Assembly: GCA_031296105.1 (NCBI GenBank) | Contig: JARLGJ010000038.1 | Location: 1-64,000, forward strand | Source of the DNA: Acidobacteriota bacterium | Lineage (GTDB): Bacteria > Acidobacteriota > Terriglobia > Terriglobales > Acidobacteriaceae | Length of the DNA: 64,000 bases | Reading direction: 5' to 3' | Shown: positions 50,419 to 58,294 of the stretch, one piece after another | How the letters are laid out: every line of letters starts with the position of its first letter | How positions within the stretch are numbered: the stretch's first letter is position 1 | Notes under the pieces: model-generated | Told to the model about the DNA's origin: nothing | The model's input: only the letters and a program-made list of their open reading frames with translations | Databases searched by the model: none | Position numbers and translations under genes: made by a program

Positions 50419-50496
50419 TTCTTAATCGCGCCAGCCTCGCAGGAGGCGCGCGCAATGCAAAGTTCCCCGGCGCTCATGGCGCCATGAAGGAGAGTT

Positions 50497-50850
50497 ATGG
50501 CAGACGAGATCACCAAACCCGCAGCTCCGGAGCAGGCAGCGGCCCCCGAGGCCGGTGCGCGTCCCAGCGGTCCCCGCCCCGGCGGCCGTCCCGGCCAGCG
50601 TCCTGGCGGCTCTGGCCGCGATGGCGGCCGCAAGTTCTTCCGGCGCAAGAAGGTCTGCAAGTTCTGCACCGAGAAGATCGACAACATCAACTACAAGGAC
50701 GTGCGTCTGCTTTCGGGTTTTGTGGCCGAAAGCGGCAAGATCGTTCCGCGCCGCCTCACCGGAGTTTGCACTCCGCACCAGCGCCGCGTCACCGAGGCCA
50801 TCAAGCAGGCGCGCAATATTGCCCTGCTGCCGTTCGCGGCCGGCCACTAA
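50497..50850 (+). CDS. rpsR: 30S ribosomal protein S18
   Basis: 117 residues. An N-terminal Pro/Ala/Gly/Arg extension (about 1-45) precedes the S18 domain ([43 protein letters not shown]). The domain carries three Cys (two in the CKFC pair, one in GVC), suggesting a zinc-binding-type S18. A GGAGAG-like site precedes the ATG. Confidence 0.96.
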   Translation: MADEITKPAAPEQAAAPEAGARPSGPRPGGRPGQRPGGSGRDGGRKFFRRKKVCKFCTEKIDNINYKDVRLLSGFVAESGKIVPRRLTGVCTPHQRRVTEAIKQARNIALLPFAAGH

Positions 50851-50872
50851 ACTCACGGAGAGGGATACAGTC

Positions 50873-51343
50873 ATGGAAGTCATTCTGAAAGAGGATGTGG
50901 CCAAGCTGGGCGCCCGCGGCGAAGTTGTTACCGTGGCCGAAGGCTATGGTCGCAACTACCTGCTGCCGAAGAAGCTGGCGGTAAAGGCCACTGCGGCCAA
51001 CAAGGCCGTCATCGAGCAGATGAAGGCCGCCGCGGCGCGCAAGACCACCAAGGAAAAGGCGGACGCCGAATTGCTCGCAAAGCAGTTCGAAGGTGTCAGC
51101 CTGCTGTTTACCCGTAAGGCCGGTGAGAACGACGCGCTGTTCGGTTCGGTTACTTCGGCCGACATCACGCACGAGCTGGAAGGCCGTGGGTTCAATGTGG
51201 ATCGCCGCAAGATCGAACTGGAGCAGCCCCTCAAGGCGCTGGGCGAGTTCGAAGTGCCGCTCAAGCTCCACAAGGACGTCATCGTCCACATCAAAGTTGC
51301 CGTGACCAAAGAAGCCTCGGAAGAAACGCCCGCGGCGGAGTAA
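50873..51343 (+). CDS. rplI: 50S ribosomal protein L9
   Basis: 156 residues from the ATG at 50873 (GGAGAGGG upstream). N-terminal RNA-binding domain MEVILKEDVAKLGARGEVVTVAEGYGRNYLLPKKLA, then the long connecting helix and the C-terminal domain with LFGSVTSADI. Last gene of the ribosomal group. Confidence 0.97.
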   Translation: MEVILKEDVAKLGARGEVVTVAEGYGRNYLLPKKLAVKATAANKAVIEQMKAAAARKTTKEKADAELLAKQFEGVSLLFTRKAGENDALFGSVTSADITHELEGRGFNVDRRKIELEQPLKALGEFEVPLKLHKDVIVHIKVAVTKEASEETPAAE

Positions 51344-51370
51344 TCTTGATCCAGCAATCGGTTTATCCGG

Positions 51371-51405
51371 AAGGCCGGCGCCGCGTGCGCTGGCCTTTCT
51401 TTTCT
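51371..51405 (+). terminator. Terminator of the ribosomal-protein operon
   Basis: AAGGCCGGCG and CGCTGGCCTT pair (one G-T) around CCGCGTG, followed by TCTTTTCTTTATTTT. Confidence 0.9.
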
Positions 51406-51527
51406 TTATTTTGAACTGCAAAATAGATTGCTAACGGACGCGCTTCTTTTCCGTCCAACTCCGTGTAAGGCGAGCCCTGCCAAGGGGCAGGCGGAGCGGA
51501 CAGAGGAGCGGTCCCCGGGAGAGAACG

Positions 51528-52121
51528 GTGGGGCAAGGCTCCAGTCAGGTGAATGACGCCGAACTGATCCGCGCGGCGCAGCAGGGTGACAAGGCTGCGT
51601 TCGAGGAACTGGTGCGGCAGTACGATCAGCCGGTGCTCCGGCTGGCGCTTCACCTGACCGGCAATGAGGCAGAGGCGCAGGACATCTATCAGGAAGCATT
51701 CCTCAAGGTGTACCGCAACCTCACCGGTTTCCGCTTCGAGTGTTCTTTCTATACTTGGATTTACCGCATCGTCAGCAACCTGTGCATGGATCATCTGCGG
51801 CGCAGGCAGGTGCGCAAGGAGGATTCTCCGGTACGCACTGACGAAGACGGCACGGAGGTCAATCTGCTGGACCAGGTTGCCGACGACCGCGCCGGCGCCA
51901 GTCCGGAACAGGATCTGATGCGGCGCGAGCTGGGCAAGCGGATTGCGAAGGCCCTTACGGTGCTCAATCCGCGGGAACGCATGGTTTTTGAGATGAAGCA
52001 CTACCAGGGTCTTAAGCTGCGCACCATTGGCGAGGCCCTGAACACAACGGAAGAGACGGCCAAGAACACTCTCTTCCGCGCCACGCAGAAGTTACGGGCG
52101 GCGCTGGCCGATTTGAAGTAG
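51528..52121 (+). CDS. RNA polymerase ECF-type sigma factor
   Basis: 197 residues from GTG 51528 (GGGAGAG upstream). Sigma-70 region 2 (about 22-92: AAFEELVRQYDQPVLRLALHLTGN..., FYTWIYRIVSNLCMDHLRRR) and region 4 (about 135-190: NPRERMVFEMKHYQGLKLRTIGEALNTTEETAKNTLFRA). No known group is assigned. The zinc-finger anti-sigma-like gene follows 53 bp later and is probably its regulator. Confidence 0.95.
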   Translation: MGQGSSQVNDAELIRAAQQGDKAAFEELVRQYDQPVLRLALHLTGNEAEAQDIYQEAFLKVYRNLTGFRFECSFYTWIYRIVSNLCMDHLRRRQVRKEDSPVRTDEDGTEVNLLDQVADDRAGASPEQDLMRRELGKRIAKALTVLNPRERMVFEMKHYQGLKLRTIGEALNTTEETAKNTLFRATQKLRAALADLK

Positions 52122-52174
52122 CGGCGAGTCCGCGGCAGGCAGCAACGGCGAACCTTCGCCGGCAGGTGAGCGTT

Positions 52175-53086
52175 ATGAATTGCGATTGGGTGCGGGACAA
52201 TATCGCGCTGTATCTCTACCAGGAACTGGGCGACGACGCGCGTCATGAACTGGAGGGCCATGTGGCCCGCTGTGCTGAATGCGCCGCCGAGTTGGATGAG
52301 CTGCGCCGCCTGCATGCGGCCATGAATGCCGCTCCGCAGTTTGAGGTCACACCCAATCTGCTGGCCTCTTCGCGTCTGCGCCTTTCGGCTGCCCTGGCGG
52401 AAGAACCCGCGCGCCGCGCGTGGCGCTGGGCGCTCGACCCCTTGGCGCTGATGCGTCAATTGCGTTTCTCTCCTGCCCTGGCGGCCGTGCTCCTGATGGT
52501 GGGCTTCGGCGGCGGCGCAGGCATTACCTACCGCATGATGGCCGCGCGCGGCGAGGTGGCCAACACGCAGGAGGCCTCCATCGCCGGCATTCGCAACATT
52601 GTGCAGGAGCCTGGCACGAATCGCGTCCGCATCGATTACGAGCGCGCCCTGCCGGAGACGGTGCAAGGTTCCGTCAGCGATCCTCAAATTCAAGCGCTGC
52701 TGGTGATGGCCTCGCGCAGCACCGCCAATTCCGGCCTGCGCATGGACTCCGTGGCTCTGTTGCGGCAGCAGCCGGATGATCCCGCGGTACGCGAGAGCCT
52801 GGTGTTTTCGCTGCGTTCGGACAGCAATCCCGGTGTGCGCCTGAAGGCCGAAGAAGCGCTGGCGCCGATGGTGAAGGATGACCTGCGCGTGCGCAATGCC
52901 ATGGTGGAGGCGCTCCTGAACGACAGCAATCCCGGTGTGCGTTCCGGGGCGCTGAAAGCCTTGTCCAGCGTCCCCGGCGATACCGGCGTGCAGCAGGCGC
53001 TGCAGCAACTGGCCAAGGAAGATCCCAACGAGTACATTCGTCAAGAATCGTCGCACATCCTGGCCATGGAGAAGAGCTCCCGCTAA
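52175..53086 (+). CDS. Anti-sigma-factor-like membrane protein with HEAT-like repeats
   Basis: 303 residues. The ATG at 52175 is preferred because AGGTGAG ends just upstream; the GTG at 52166 is also open. N-terminal zinc-finger anti-sigma motif (Cys3, His29, Cys33, Cys36), a transmembrane segment (about 98-119), and a periplasmic part with 34-residue HEAT-like repeats (SDSNPGVRLKAEEAL and NDSNPGVRSGALKAL, sharing an exact 20-bp DNA repeat at 52820-52839 and 52922-52941). Presumably holds the ECF sigma factor and senses the envelope through the repeats. Confidence 0.85.
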   Translation: MNCDWVRDNIALYLYQELGDDARHELEGHVARCAECAAELDELRRLHAAMNAAPQFEVTPNLLASSRLRLSAALAEEPARRAWRWALDPLALMRQLRFSPALAAVLLMVGFGGGAGITYRMMAARGEVANTQEASIAGIRNIVQEPGTNRVRIDYERALPETVQGSVSDPQIQALLVMASRSTANSGLRMDSVALLRQQPDDPAVRESLVFSLRSDSNPGVRLKAEEALAPMVKDDLRVRNAMVEALLNDSNPGVRSGALKALSSVPGDTGVQQALQQLAKEDPNEYIRQESSHILAMEKSSR

Positions 53087-54292
53087 ATGAATCCCAGCGT
53101 GAAGCACATTCGAGGTGCGGTGGCAGCGGTGCTGCTGTTGGCGGCGCTGGCCCTGCCGTGCCTGGCGGGCGTAAAGCGTGAGATGAATGTAACGCGCGAA
53201 GGCTCGGGCTGGGTGCAGGAAACCGCCGGCCCGCTGGCCGGACGCAAGGCCCTGCAAGTCAATCACTTCATCGGCAGCGTGCAGATCGTCACCGGGGCCA
53301 AGTCTGCCGGATACCGCCTGCGCCTGCATTCGCCGGAAACGGACGAACAGGCGGCGCGGCGCGATTTTGCGGACTATCGCTTCAACATTGCACGCACCCG
53401 CGAAGCGGATACTCTGCAGCCGAACAATGCACTCGATCTCAAACTGCGCGCCGAACTCATCGTGCAGATTCCCGCGTCGGTCGAGCAGGTGCATGTGGAT
53501 ACTCTCGGCGGCAAGGTTACCGTGCACGGCCATGTCCGGCATCTCGACCTTCGGGCGCATGGCGGCGACATCGAGCTGGATGAGGCTGACCTGCTACATG
53601 CCATCGCCGTCGGCGGCTCCGTCACGGTAAACCGCAGTCTGGGAGATTCCTACATCCGCAGCGAGGGCGGAGAGATTCGCGTGGAAGCCTCCATGGGCGA
53701 GCTGCAGATTGCCTCGCTCGGCGGCAATATTCATCTGAACACCATCGCCAATGGGCGAGTGGAATCCGGCGGCGGCAACATCGACATCACACACTGTGAC
53801 GGCGCGCTGCTCGTACGCAACCGTGGGGGCGGCAACATCAACCTCGGCGAGATGGACGGCGACGTTCAGGCGGAGACCGGCGGTGGCAGCATTCGCATCG
53901 GCGTGGCCCACGGCATGGTGGCCGTCAGCACCGCCATGGGAGACATCGAGATCTGGAAGCTGTCGCAGGGCGCCATCGCCCACACCGGCATGGGCAGCAT
54001 CACCGCGGAGTTCATCGCTCCCCGGGCCGCCATGCGCAAGTCGGAGCTGGTCACCTCGATGGGCAACATCGTGGTGTACTTCAACGCCAACAGTGGGGCG
54101 AATGTCCGGGCCATCACCGGCGCCAGTCCCAGCAAGCGCATCGTCAACGAATTTCCCGAACTGCGTCTGGCCAATGGAATGGCGCAGTACGGACCGCGCA
54201 GCATTTTTGCCGAGGGCACCATTCACGGCGGCGGAGCGGACCTGTTCCTGCGCACCATGGTGGGGCAAATCGAATTGCGCAACGCGCGTTAA
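53087..54292 (+). CDS. Exported DUF4097-like (beta-helix repeat) protein
   Basis: 401 residues; the ATG directly follows the anti-sigma stop codon with no gap, so translation is coupled. Signal peptide of about 27 (AVAAVLLLAALALPCLAG). Short repeats of the form GG.I.V....G.I run through the C-terminal half (GGNIHLNTI, GGGNIDITH, GGGNINLGEM, GGGSIRIGV), typical of DUF4097 beta-helix proteins seen beside ECF sigma factors. Role unknown; adhesin-like or sensing. Confidence 0.8.
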   Translation: MNPSVKHIRGAVAAVLLLAALALPCLAGVKREMNVTREGSGWVQETAGPLAGRKALQVNHFIGSVQIVTGAKSAGYRLRLHSPETDEQAARRDFADYRFNIARTREADTLQPNNALDLKLRAELIVQIPASVEQVHVDTLGGKVTVHGHVRHLDLRAHGGDIELDEADLLHAIAVGGSVTVNRSLGDSYIRSEGGEIRVEASMGELQIASLGGNIHLNTIANGRVESGGGNIDITHCDGALLVRNRGGGNINLGEMDGDVQAETGGGSIRIGVAHGMVAVSTAMGDIEIWKLSQGAIAHTGMGSITAEFIAPRAAMRKSELVTSMGNIVVYFNANSGANVRAITGASPSKRIVNEFPELRLANGMAQYGPRSIFAEGTIHGGGADLFLRTMVGQIELRNAR

Positions 54293-54313
54293 CCGCGTCG
54301 CGGCACCGTCCTG

Positions 54314-54763
54314 TTAGTCGTCATCCTCGCGCGGGCTACCTCCCCGCGCAGGCTCAGATACATTCAATTCAAACTTCGTGTGCTGCCGCCAGCTTCCTTT
54401 TTCTCCAATCAACTCCACCTGCCAATGTCCGGTGGGCGCCAACCAGGTTTCCGCCTCGTAGCGTCCGGGCGATTTTTCCTGCAGCACCATGGCGCGATCC
54501 GGATGGTCCGGCGACGAACAATGCGCGGTCAGCCGCAATCCCTCCACCGGTTGATTTTCGCCGCGCACCACGGCGGCCTGCATTGTGAAAGGTTCGAATG
54601 CAGCAGGGGTTTCCGGAATGGTGTGAAAGTAAAAGGTGGCCGGCTGCACCTGCTGGCGCAGGTCGCGGAAAAATGCCTGGCCGTCGGGCAGGGCGCCGCG
54701 ATAGAACCATGCAGCGGAAAGTACAACTCCCAGCGCCACGAGCGCCGGAAAACGAGTGCGCAT
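54314..54763 (-). CDS. Small membrane-anchored protein with YtkA/FixH-like domain
   Basis: 149 residues from the ATG at 54763 (AAGAGA about seven bases upstream); a longer reading to 54802 would overlap the gene before. One N-terminal hydrophobic segment (about 7-22). The exported part (EPFTMQAAVVRGENQPVEGLRLTAH, GRYEAETWLAPTGHWQVEL) resembles the Ig-like YtkA/FixH domain. Third gene of a CDF-efflux operon on the minus strand. Confidence 0.7.
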   Translation of the reverse strand: MRTRFPALVALGVVLSAAWFYRGALPDGQAFFRDLRQQVQPATFYFHTIPETPAAFEPFTMQAAVVRGENQPVEGLRLTAHCSSPDHPDRAMVLQEKSPGRYEAETWLAPTGHWQVELIGEKGSWRQHTKFELNVSEPARGGSPREDDD

Positions 54764-54782
54764 CAAGTGTCTCTTAAAGTGG

Positions 54783-55205
54783 CTAGTTGCCGACTTCGAC
54801 AATCAACCGCAACTGCTTGATCTTATCTCCCTTGCTGGCCGTCAGGCTGGCGTCCCACACGCCAGGCATCTCCAGCGTTACGGGGGCTTCATAATCGCCA
54901 TTGCCACGCTCATCAAAGGTGACCTCTGTCGTCTGGCTCATGCCGTTCATGGAGAGACTTCCCTTTAGATTAACGCCCGTGGCCGGCTCGCCCGCGGCGT
55001 CCACCACGTGAACTTTCAGGATGAAGCTGCCATTGGCCTTGGGCCACTGCGGATCGGTGGTCATCGTCATGCGGAAGGGATTCAAACGGTCGCGCGTGCC
55101 CACGATCAGCGATGTCGGGTTGGGCGGCAGGTCACTGGATTTACAGGCAGGCATGAAGGCCAGCAGAGCTAGTATGGTGGCAACGGCAATGCGACGCAGG
55201 CGCAT
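54783..55205 (-). CDS. Lipoprotein with YtkA-like domain
   Basis: 140 residues, GAGGAGG five bases upstream, overlapping the end of the CDF gene region by spacing only (9 bp between them). Signal with lipobox FMPAC. Mature part: MTMTTDPQWPKANGSFILKVHVVDAAGEPATGVNLKGSLSM... ending DGASL-type strands (GVWDASLTASKGDKIKQL), an Ig-like fold related to YtkA. Such proteins often accompany metal-homeostasis genes; binding is not shown. Confidence 0.75.
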   Translation of the reverse strand: MRLRRIAVATILALLAFMPACKSSDLPPNPTSLIVGTRDRLNPFRMTMTTDPQWPKANGSFILKVHVVDAAGEPATGVNLKGSLSMNGMSQTTEVTFDERGNGDYEAPVTLEMPGVWDASLTASKGDKIKQLRLIVEVGN

Positions 55206-55214
55206 GGGGCCTCC

Positions 55215-56177
55215 TCAGTGCGGCAACTCTTCCGGATGATGATGGTAGTGCTCGTTCGCAGGTTGCGCGCAGGTGCAGCCATTCGACAATTCGCAGTTCT
55301 CCGCGCTTTCAAACTGAATTGTTGTGTGGCGAATGCCGTGCCGCTCCGCCAGCATGGCGCGCAGGGCCTCCAGAATGGCCGCGCTCGCCGAGGGCGGAAT
55401 GTCGTCGATCGTTACGTGCGAGCTGAGCGCGTGGGTGTCGCTGCCGATGCTCCAGATGTGCAGATCGTGCAGGTCCAGTACGCCCGGCACGCGGCGCAGG
55501 TCGGCGTCCACCGTTGCCAGATCCATACCCTCGGGCAGGCCCTCCAGAAGAATGTTCAGGCTCTCGCGTACGATGCTGACGGAGGACCACAGCACGAGGG
55601 CGGAAATCAGCACGGAAAGCGCGGGATCGATCCACTGCTGCCCGGTGCGCAGAATCAGCCATCCGCCCACGATCACCATGGCCGTGGAGAGCGTGTCGCC
55701 GATTTCATGCACCAGCACCGAGCGCACGTTCAAGTCGTGCGAGCCCTTCAGCAGCATCAGCGTGATGGCGCCATTCAGCACCACCCCCGCGGCCGACACC
55801 CACATCATCAGCCCGGCTTCAACCGCCTCAGGATGGCGGAAGCGCACGAAGGCCGAGTAGAAGATGGCGAGGGCAACCAGGATCAGCCCGGCGGCGTTCA
55901 TAAATGCTGTCAACACACCGGCCCGCCGCCAGCCGTAGGTCTTGGTAGCGGTCGCCGGACGCTCGCTGAGATAAGCCGCCACCCAGGAGAGCAGCAGGGC
56001 AAGGAAGTCCGAGGCGTTGTGCCCGGCCTCGGAGAGCAGCGCCAGACTGTGCGCCTTGGCTCCGGCTACCACCAGCAGCACAATGTAGGCGAGCGTAAGC
56101 AGCAGCGCCACCCGCAGCCTGCTGGCGGTCATGGCTCCGTGTGAATGTTCGTGGTCGTGCCCGGCGTGCAGGTGCAT
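55215..56177 (-). CDS. Cation diffusion facilitator (CDF) metal efflux protein
   Basis: 320 residues. An N-terminal His-rich tail (HAGHDHEHSHG) precedes six transmembrane helices. The metal site motifs SEAGHNASD (helix 2) and VHEIGDTLS (helix 5) are the H-x3-D pairs of the zinc-type CDF group. A C-terminal domain (VPGVLDLHDLHIWSIG...) and a His/Cys-rich end (CTCAQPANEHYHHH) follow. It exports Zn2+ or similar by proton exchange. Heads a three-gene operon. Confidence 0.92.
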   Translation of the reverse strand: MHLHAGHDHEHSHGAMTASRLRVALLLTLAYIVLLVVAGAKAHSLALLSEAGHNASDFLALLLSWVAAYLSERPATATKTYGWRRAGVLTAFMNAAGLILVALAIFYSAFVRFRHPEAVEAGLMMWVSAAGVVLNGAITLMLLKGSHDLNVRSVLVHEIGDTLSTAMVIVGGWLILRTGQQWIDPALSVLISALVLWSSVSIVRESLNILLEGLPEGMDLATVDADLRRVPGVLDLHDLHIWSIGSDTHALSSHVTIDDIPPSASAAILEALRAMLAERHGIRHTTIQFESAENCELSNGCTCAQPANEHYHHHPEELPH

Positions 56178-56258
56178 ACAGCGAGTTTAAAGCGGCGCAG
56201 GAATGGCAGCAAGGCATTGGCCTCGGGGTGGCCACCATTGGTAATCGTGGGGGAACTT

Positions 56259-56816
56259 CTACCCGGCCAGCTCGCCGAAAAGGGAGGGCTGTAGCGGCGG
56301 AGCCTGGCGGAAGCGTGCGCCCTCCAGCGTCAGCAGGAATTGCTTGGCCGGCAGCCCGCCGCCAAAGCCGGCCAGCGTGCCATTGGAGGCGATGACGCGG
56401 TGGCAAGGCACAACAATGGCCACCGGGTTGTGATGGTTGGCCTGGCCCACGGCGCGCGAAGCCTGTGGCGAGCCCACTTCGGCGGCCATTTGTGCGTAGC
56501 TCCAGGTCTCTCCGTAGGGAATGTGCAACAGGGCCTGCCAGCATTTGCGGTGGAACTCCGGGCCGCGCAGGTCCAGCGTCAGGTCGAAATGCTTCCGTTC
56601 GCCGGCAAAGTACTCGTCAAGCTGCGTGGTAACCACGCGCAGCCGCCGCGGATCTTCAATCCAGCGGGCATCCTTGCTGCCGTGGGGAGCCATCCAGCGC
56701 CCCTCAAAGGCCAGCACGGCTAGCGCGCCCGCCTCGTTGACGGCGAGATCCAGCCGCCCAATGGGAGAGTTATACCCCGCGGTGAAAAAGAATTCGGATG
56801 GTTCCGGAAATAACAT
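56259..56816 (-). CDS. ogt: Methylated-DNA--protein-cysteine methyltransferase
   Basis: 185 residues from the ATG at 56816 (GTG 56837 is the alternative). O6-alkylguanine repair suicide enzyme; the acceptor Cys is in IVVPCHRVIA. YGETWSYAQMA and the DNA-intercalating region RAVGQANHHNP (His-His where NxN is common) are recognisable. An N-terminal domain fills residues 1-85. It stands alone. Confidence 0.92.
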   Translation of the reverse strand: MLFPEPSEFFFTAGYNSPIGRLDLAVNEAGALAVLAFEGRWMAPHGSKDARWIEDPRRLRVVTTQLDEYFAGERKHFDLTLDLRGPEFHRKCWQALLHIPYGETWSYAQMAAEVGSPQASRAVGQANHHNPVAIVVPCHRVIASNGTLAGFGGGLPAKQFLLTLEGARFRQAPPLQPSLFGELAG

Positions 56817-57131
56817 CGCCAGCGCCCAACATATCACGAATCCGAGCCGGAAGCGCCTTTCCAGTGGCCGTCAGGGCGGGGGCAAAAAGGGACCGGCACG
56901 TTCCGCGCGGATGCCACACGGGGGCGCACCGGGGGAAAGAAAAGCCAGCCAAACGCAGGAAACACCCTTCCGCGGATCGTCTGGATTCTAGAACGAGGAC
57001 GGCGAGCGGTGCGTCAAGTGGAGTGCCACGCACATTTTTCAATGACCTCCAGTTGGCCGCGTACGTGCAACCAACCGCAGTACTCATGGCGCGAGACCAG
57101 GTTGACGGATGACAGAGTCCGTAAATTCATT
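56817..57131. other. Intergenic region upstream of the glycosyltransferase cluster
   Basis: 315 bp between divergent ogt and the glycosyltransferase. I see no gene, convincing hairpin or known motif; promoters are expected here. Confidence 0.4.
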
Positions 57132-58286
57132 ATGATGACCCCACGGATTGCCCACATTTTGCCGTTTCCGGACATCGCAGGCACCGAGATAGCGGCCCTC
57201 CGGCTGGCCCAAGCCGCCCGGCAGCGCGGCTGGGAGAGCATGGCGTTCTGCGTTGGCCCGCGCGTTTGTGAAATGTTCGAATCGGAAGGTTTCCGCGCCC
57301 TGACATATCCGGAAATTCAGCCCAGTTATCGTCATCCCCGTCAGTATTGGAGCGAGTCTTTCAATCTGGCGCGGCGCTTCCGGCAGGAAGGCGTCTCGCT
57401 GATTCACTGCGCCGATTTGCTGGCAGCCGAGCATGTATCGCTGGCGGCGCTGCTGGCGCGCAAGCGGCTCGTCTCCCATGTGCGCAACCGGGCGGAATTC
57501 ATGAGCCGCCGGGAGCAAAGTTTTCTCTGGCCAGTGGAGCGCTTCGTCTTCGTCTCAGAAAACACCTGGCAGACCTTTGCTTGCCGCGTCTCCGCCCGCC
57601 GGGGCACGGTGCTTTACGATGGCATTGCTCCACGGCCGGAGTTGGAGCCTGCGCAGCGAGCAGTGGTCCGCGAAGCAGTCCGCCGCGAATTTCAAATCCC
57701 CCAGGGGCGGAAAATCATTGGCATGGTGGGGCGTATCTCCTCGCAAAAGGATTACGCCACCCTGGTGCGCGCCGCGGCCCAAGTCGTGCGAAAGCATGAC
57801 GTCTGTTTTGCCCTGGTCGGCGATTACATGGCCCCTTTTCACCGGGAGGTTTACCAGGCAACGCGGCAGCTTATCGCATCGCTTGATATGGAAGGACGTT
57901 TTATATTCACGGGATTCCGCACGGACACCGAGCGCCTGGTCGCGGCCTTTGACATTTTTGTACTCAGCACGCACCACGAAGGTTTCCCCCTGGTGATTCT
58001 GGAGGCCATGGCCGGCGCGCGTCCGGTGGCGGCCACGGCCGTGGACGGAATACCGGAGATTGTGCAGCATGGCGTTACCGGGATGCTGCACGGCAAACAG
58101 GATCACAACCAACTCGCGGCGAATCTGACGAAACTATTGGAAGATCCGGCAATGGCCACCCGCCTGGGCCGCGCCGCCAGGGAGCAGGTCGCCGGAAAGT
58201 TCAGCGAGGCGGCGTTTACGGAACGTGTGGCCGGGTTCTACTCGTCATTGCGATTGCCCGCGGTGGCTCCGGAAGGCGGCCGTTGA
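57132..58286 (+). CDS. Glycosyltransferase family 4 protein
   Basis: 384 residues from ATG 57132 (57135 also possible; upstream extension unlikely). Two Rossmann-like halves: PDIAGTEIAALRLAQAARQRG at the N-terminus, and the GT4 C-terminal donor site IGMVGRISSQKDYATLVRA ... STHHEGFPLVILEAMAGARPV, with the second EXXXXXXXE-type Glu. It transfers a sugar from a nucleotide sugar in surface polysaccharide synthesis. First gene of the cluster. Confidence 0.88.
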   Translation: MMTPRIAHILPFPDIAGTEIAALRLAQAARQRGWESMAFCVGPRVCEMFESEGFRALTYPEIQPSYRHPRQYWSESFNLARRFRQEGVSLIHCADLLAAEHVSLAALLARKRLVSHVRNRAEFMSRREQSFLWPVERFVFVSENTWQTFACRVSARRGTVLYDGIAPRPELEPAQRAVVREAVRREFQIPQGRKIIGMVGRISSQKDYATLVRAAAQVVRKHDVCFALVGDYMAPFHREVYQATRQLIASLDMEGRFIFTGFRTDTERLVAAFDIFVLSTHHEGFPLVILEAMAGARPVAATAVDGIPEIVQHGVTGMLHGKQDHNQLAANLTKLLEDPAMATRLGRAAREQVAGKFSEAAFTERVAGFYSSLRLPAVAPEGGR

Positions 58287-58294
58287 GGGGATTT

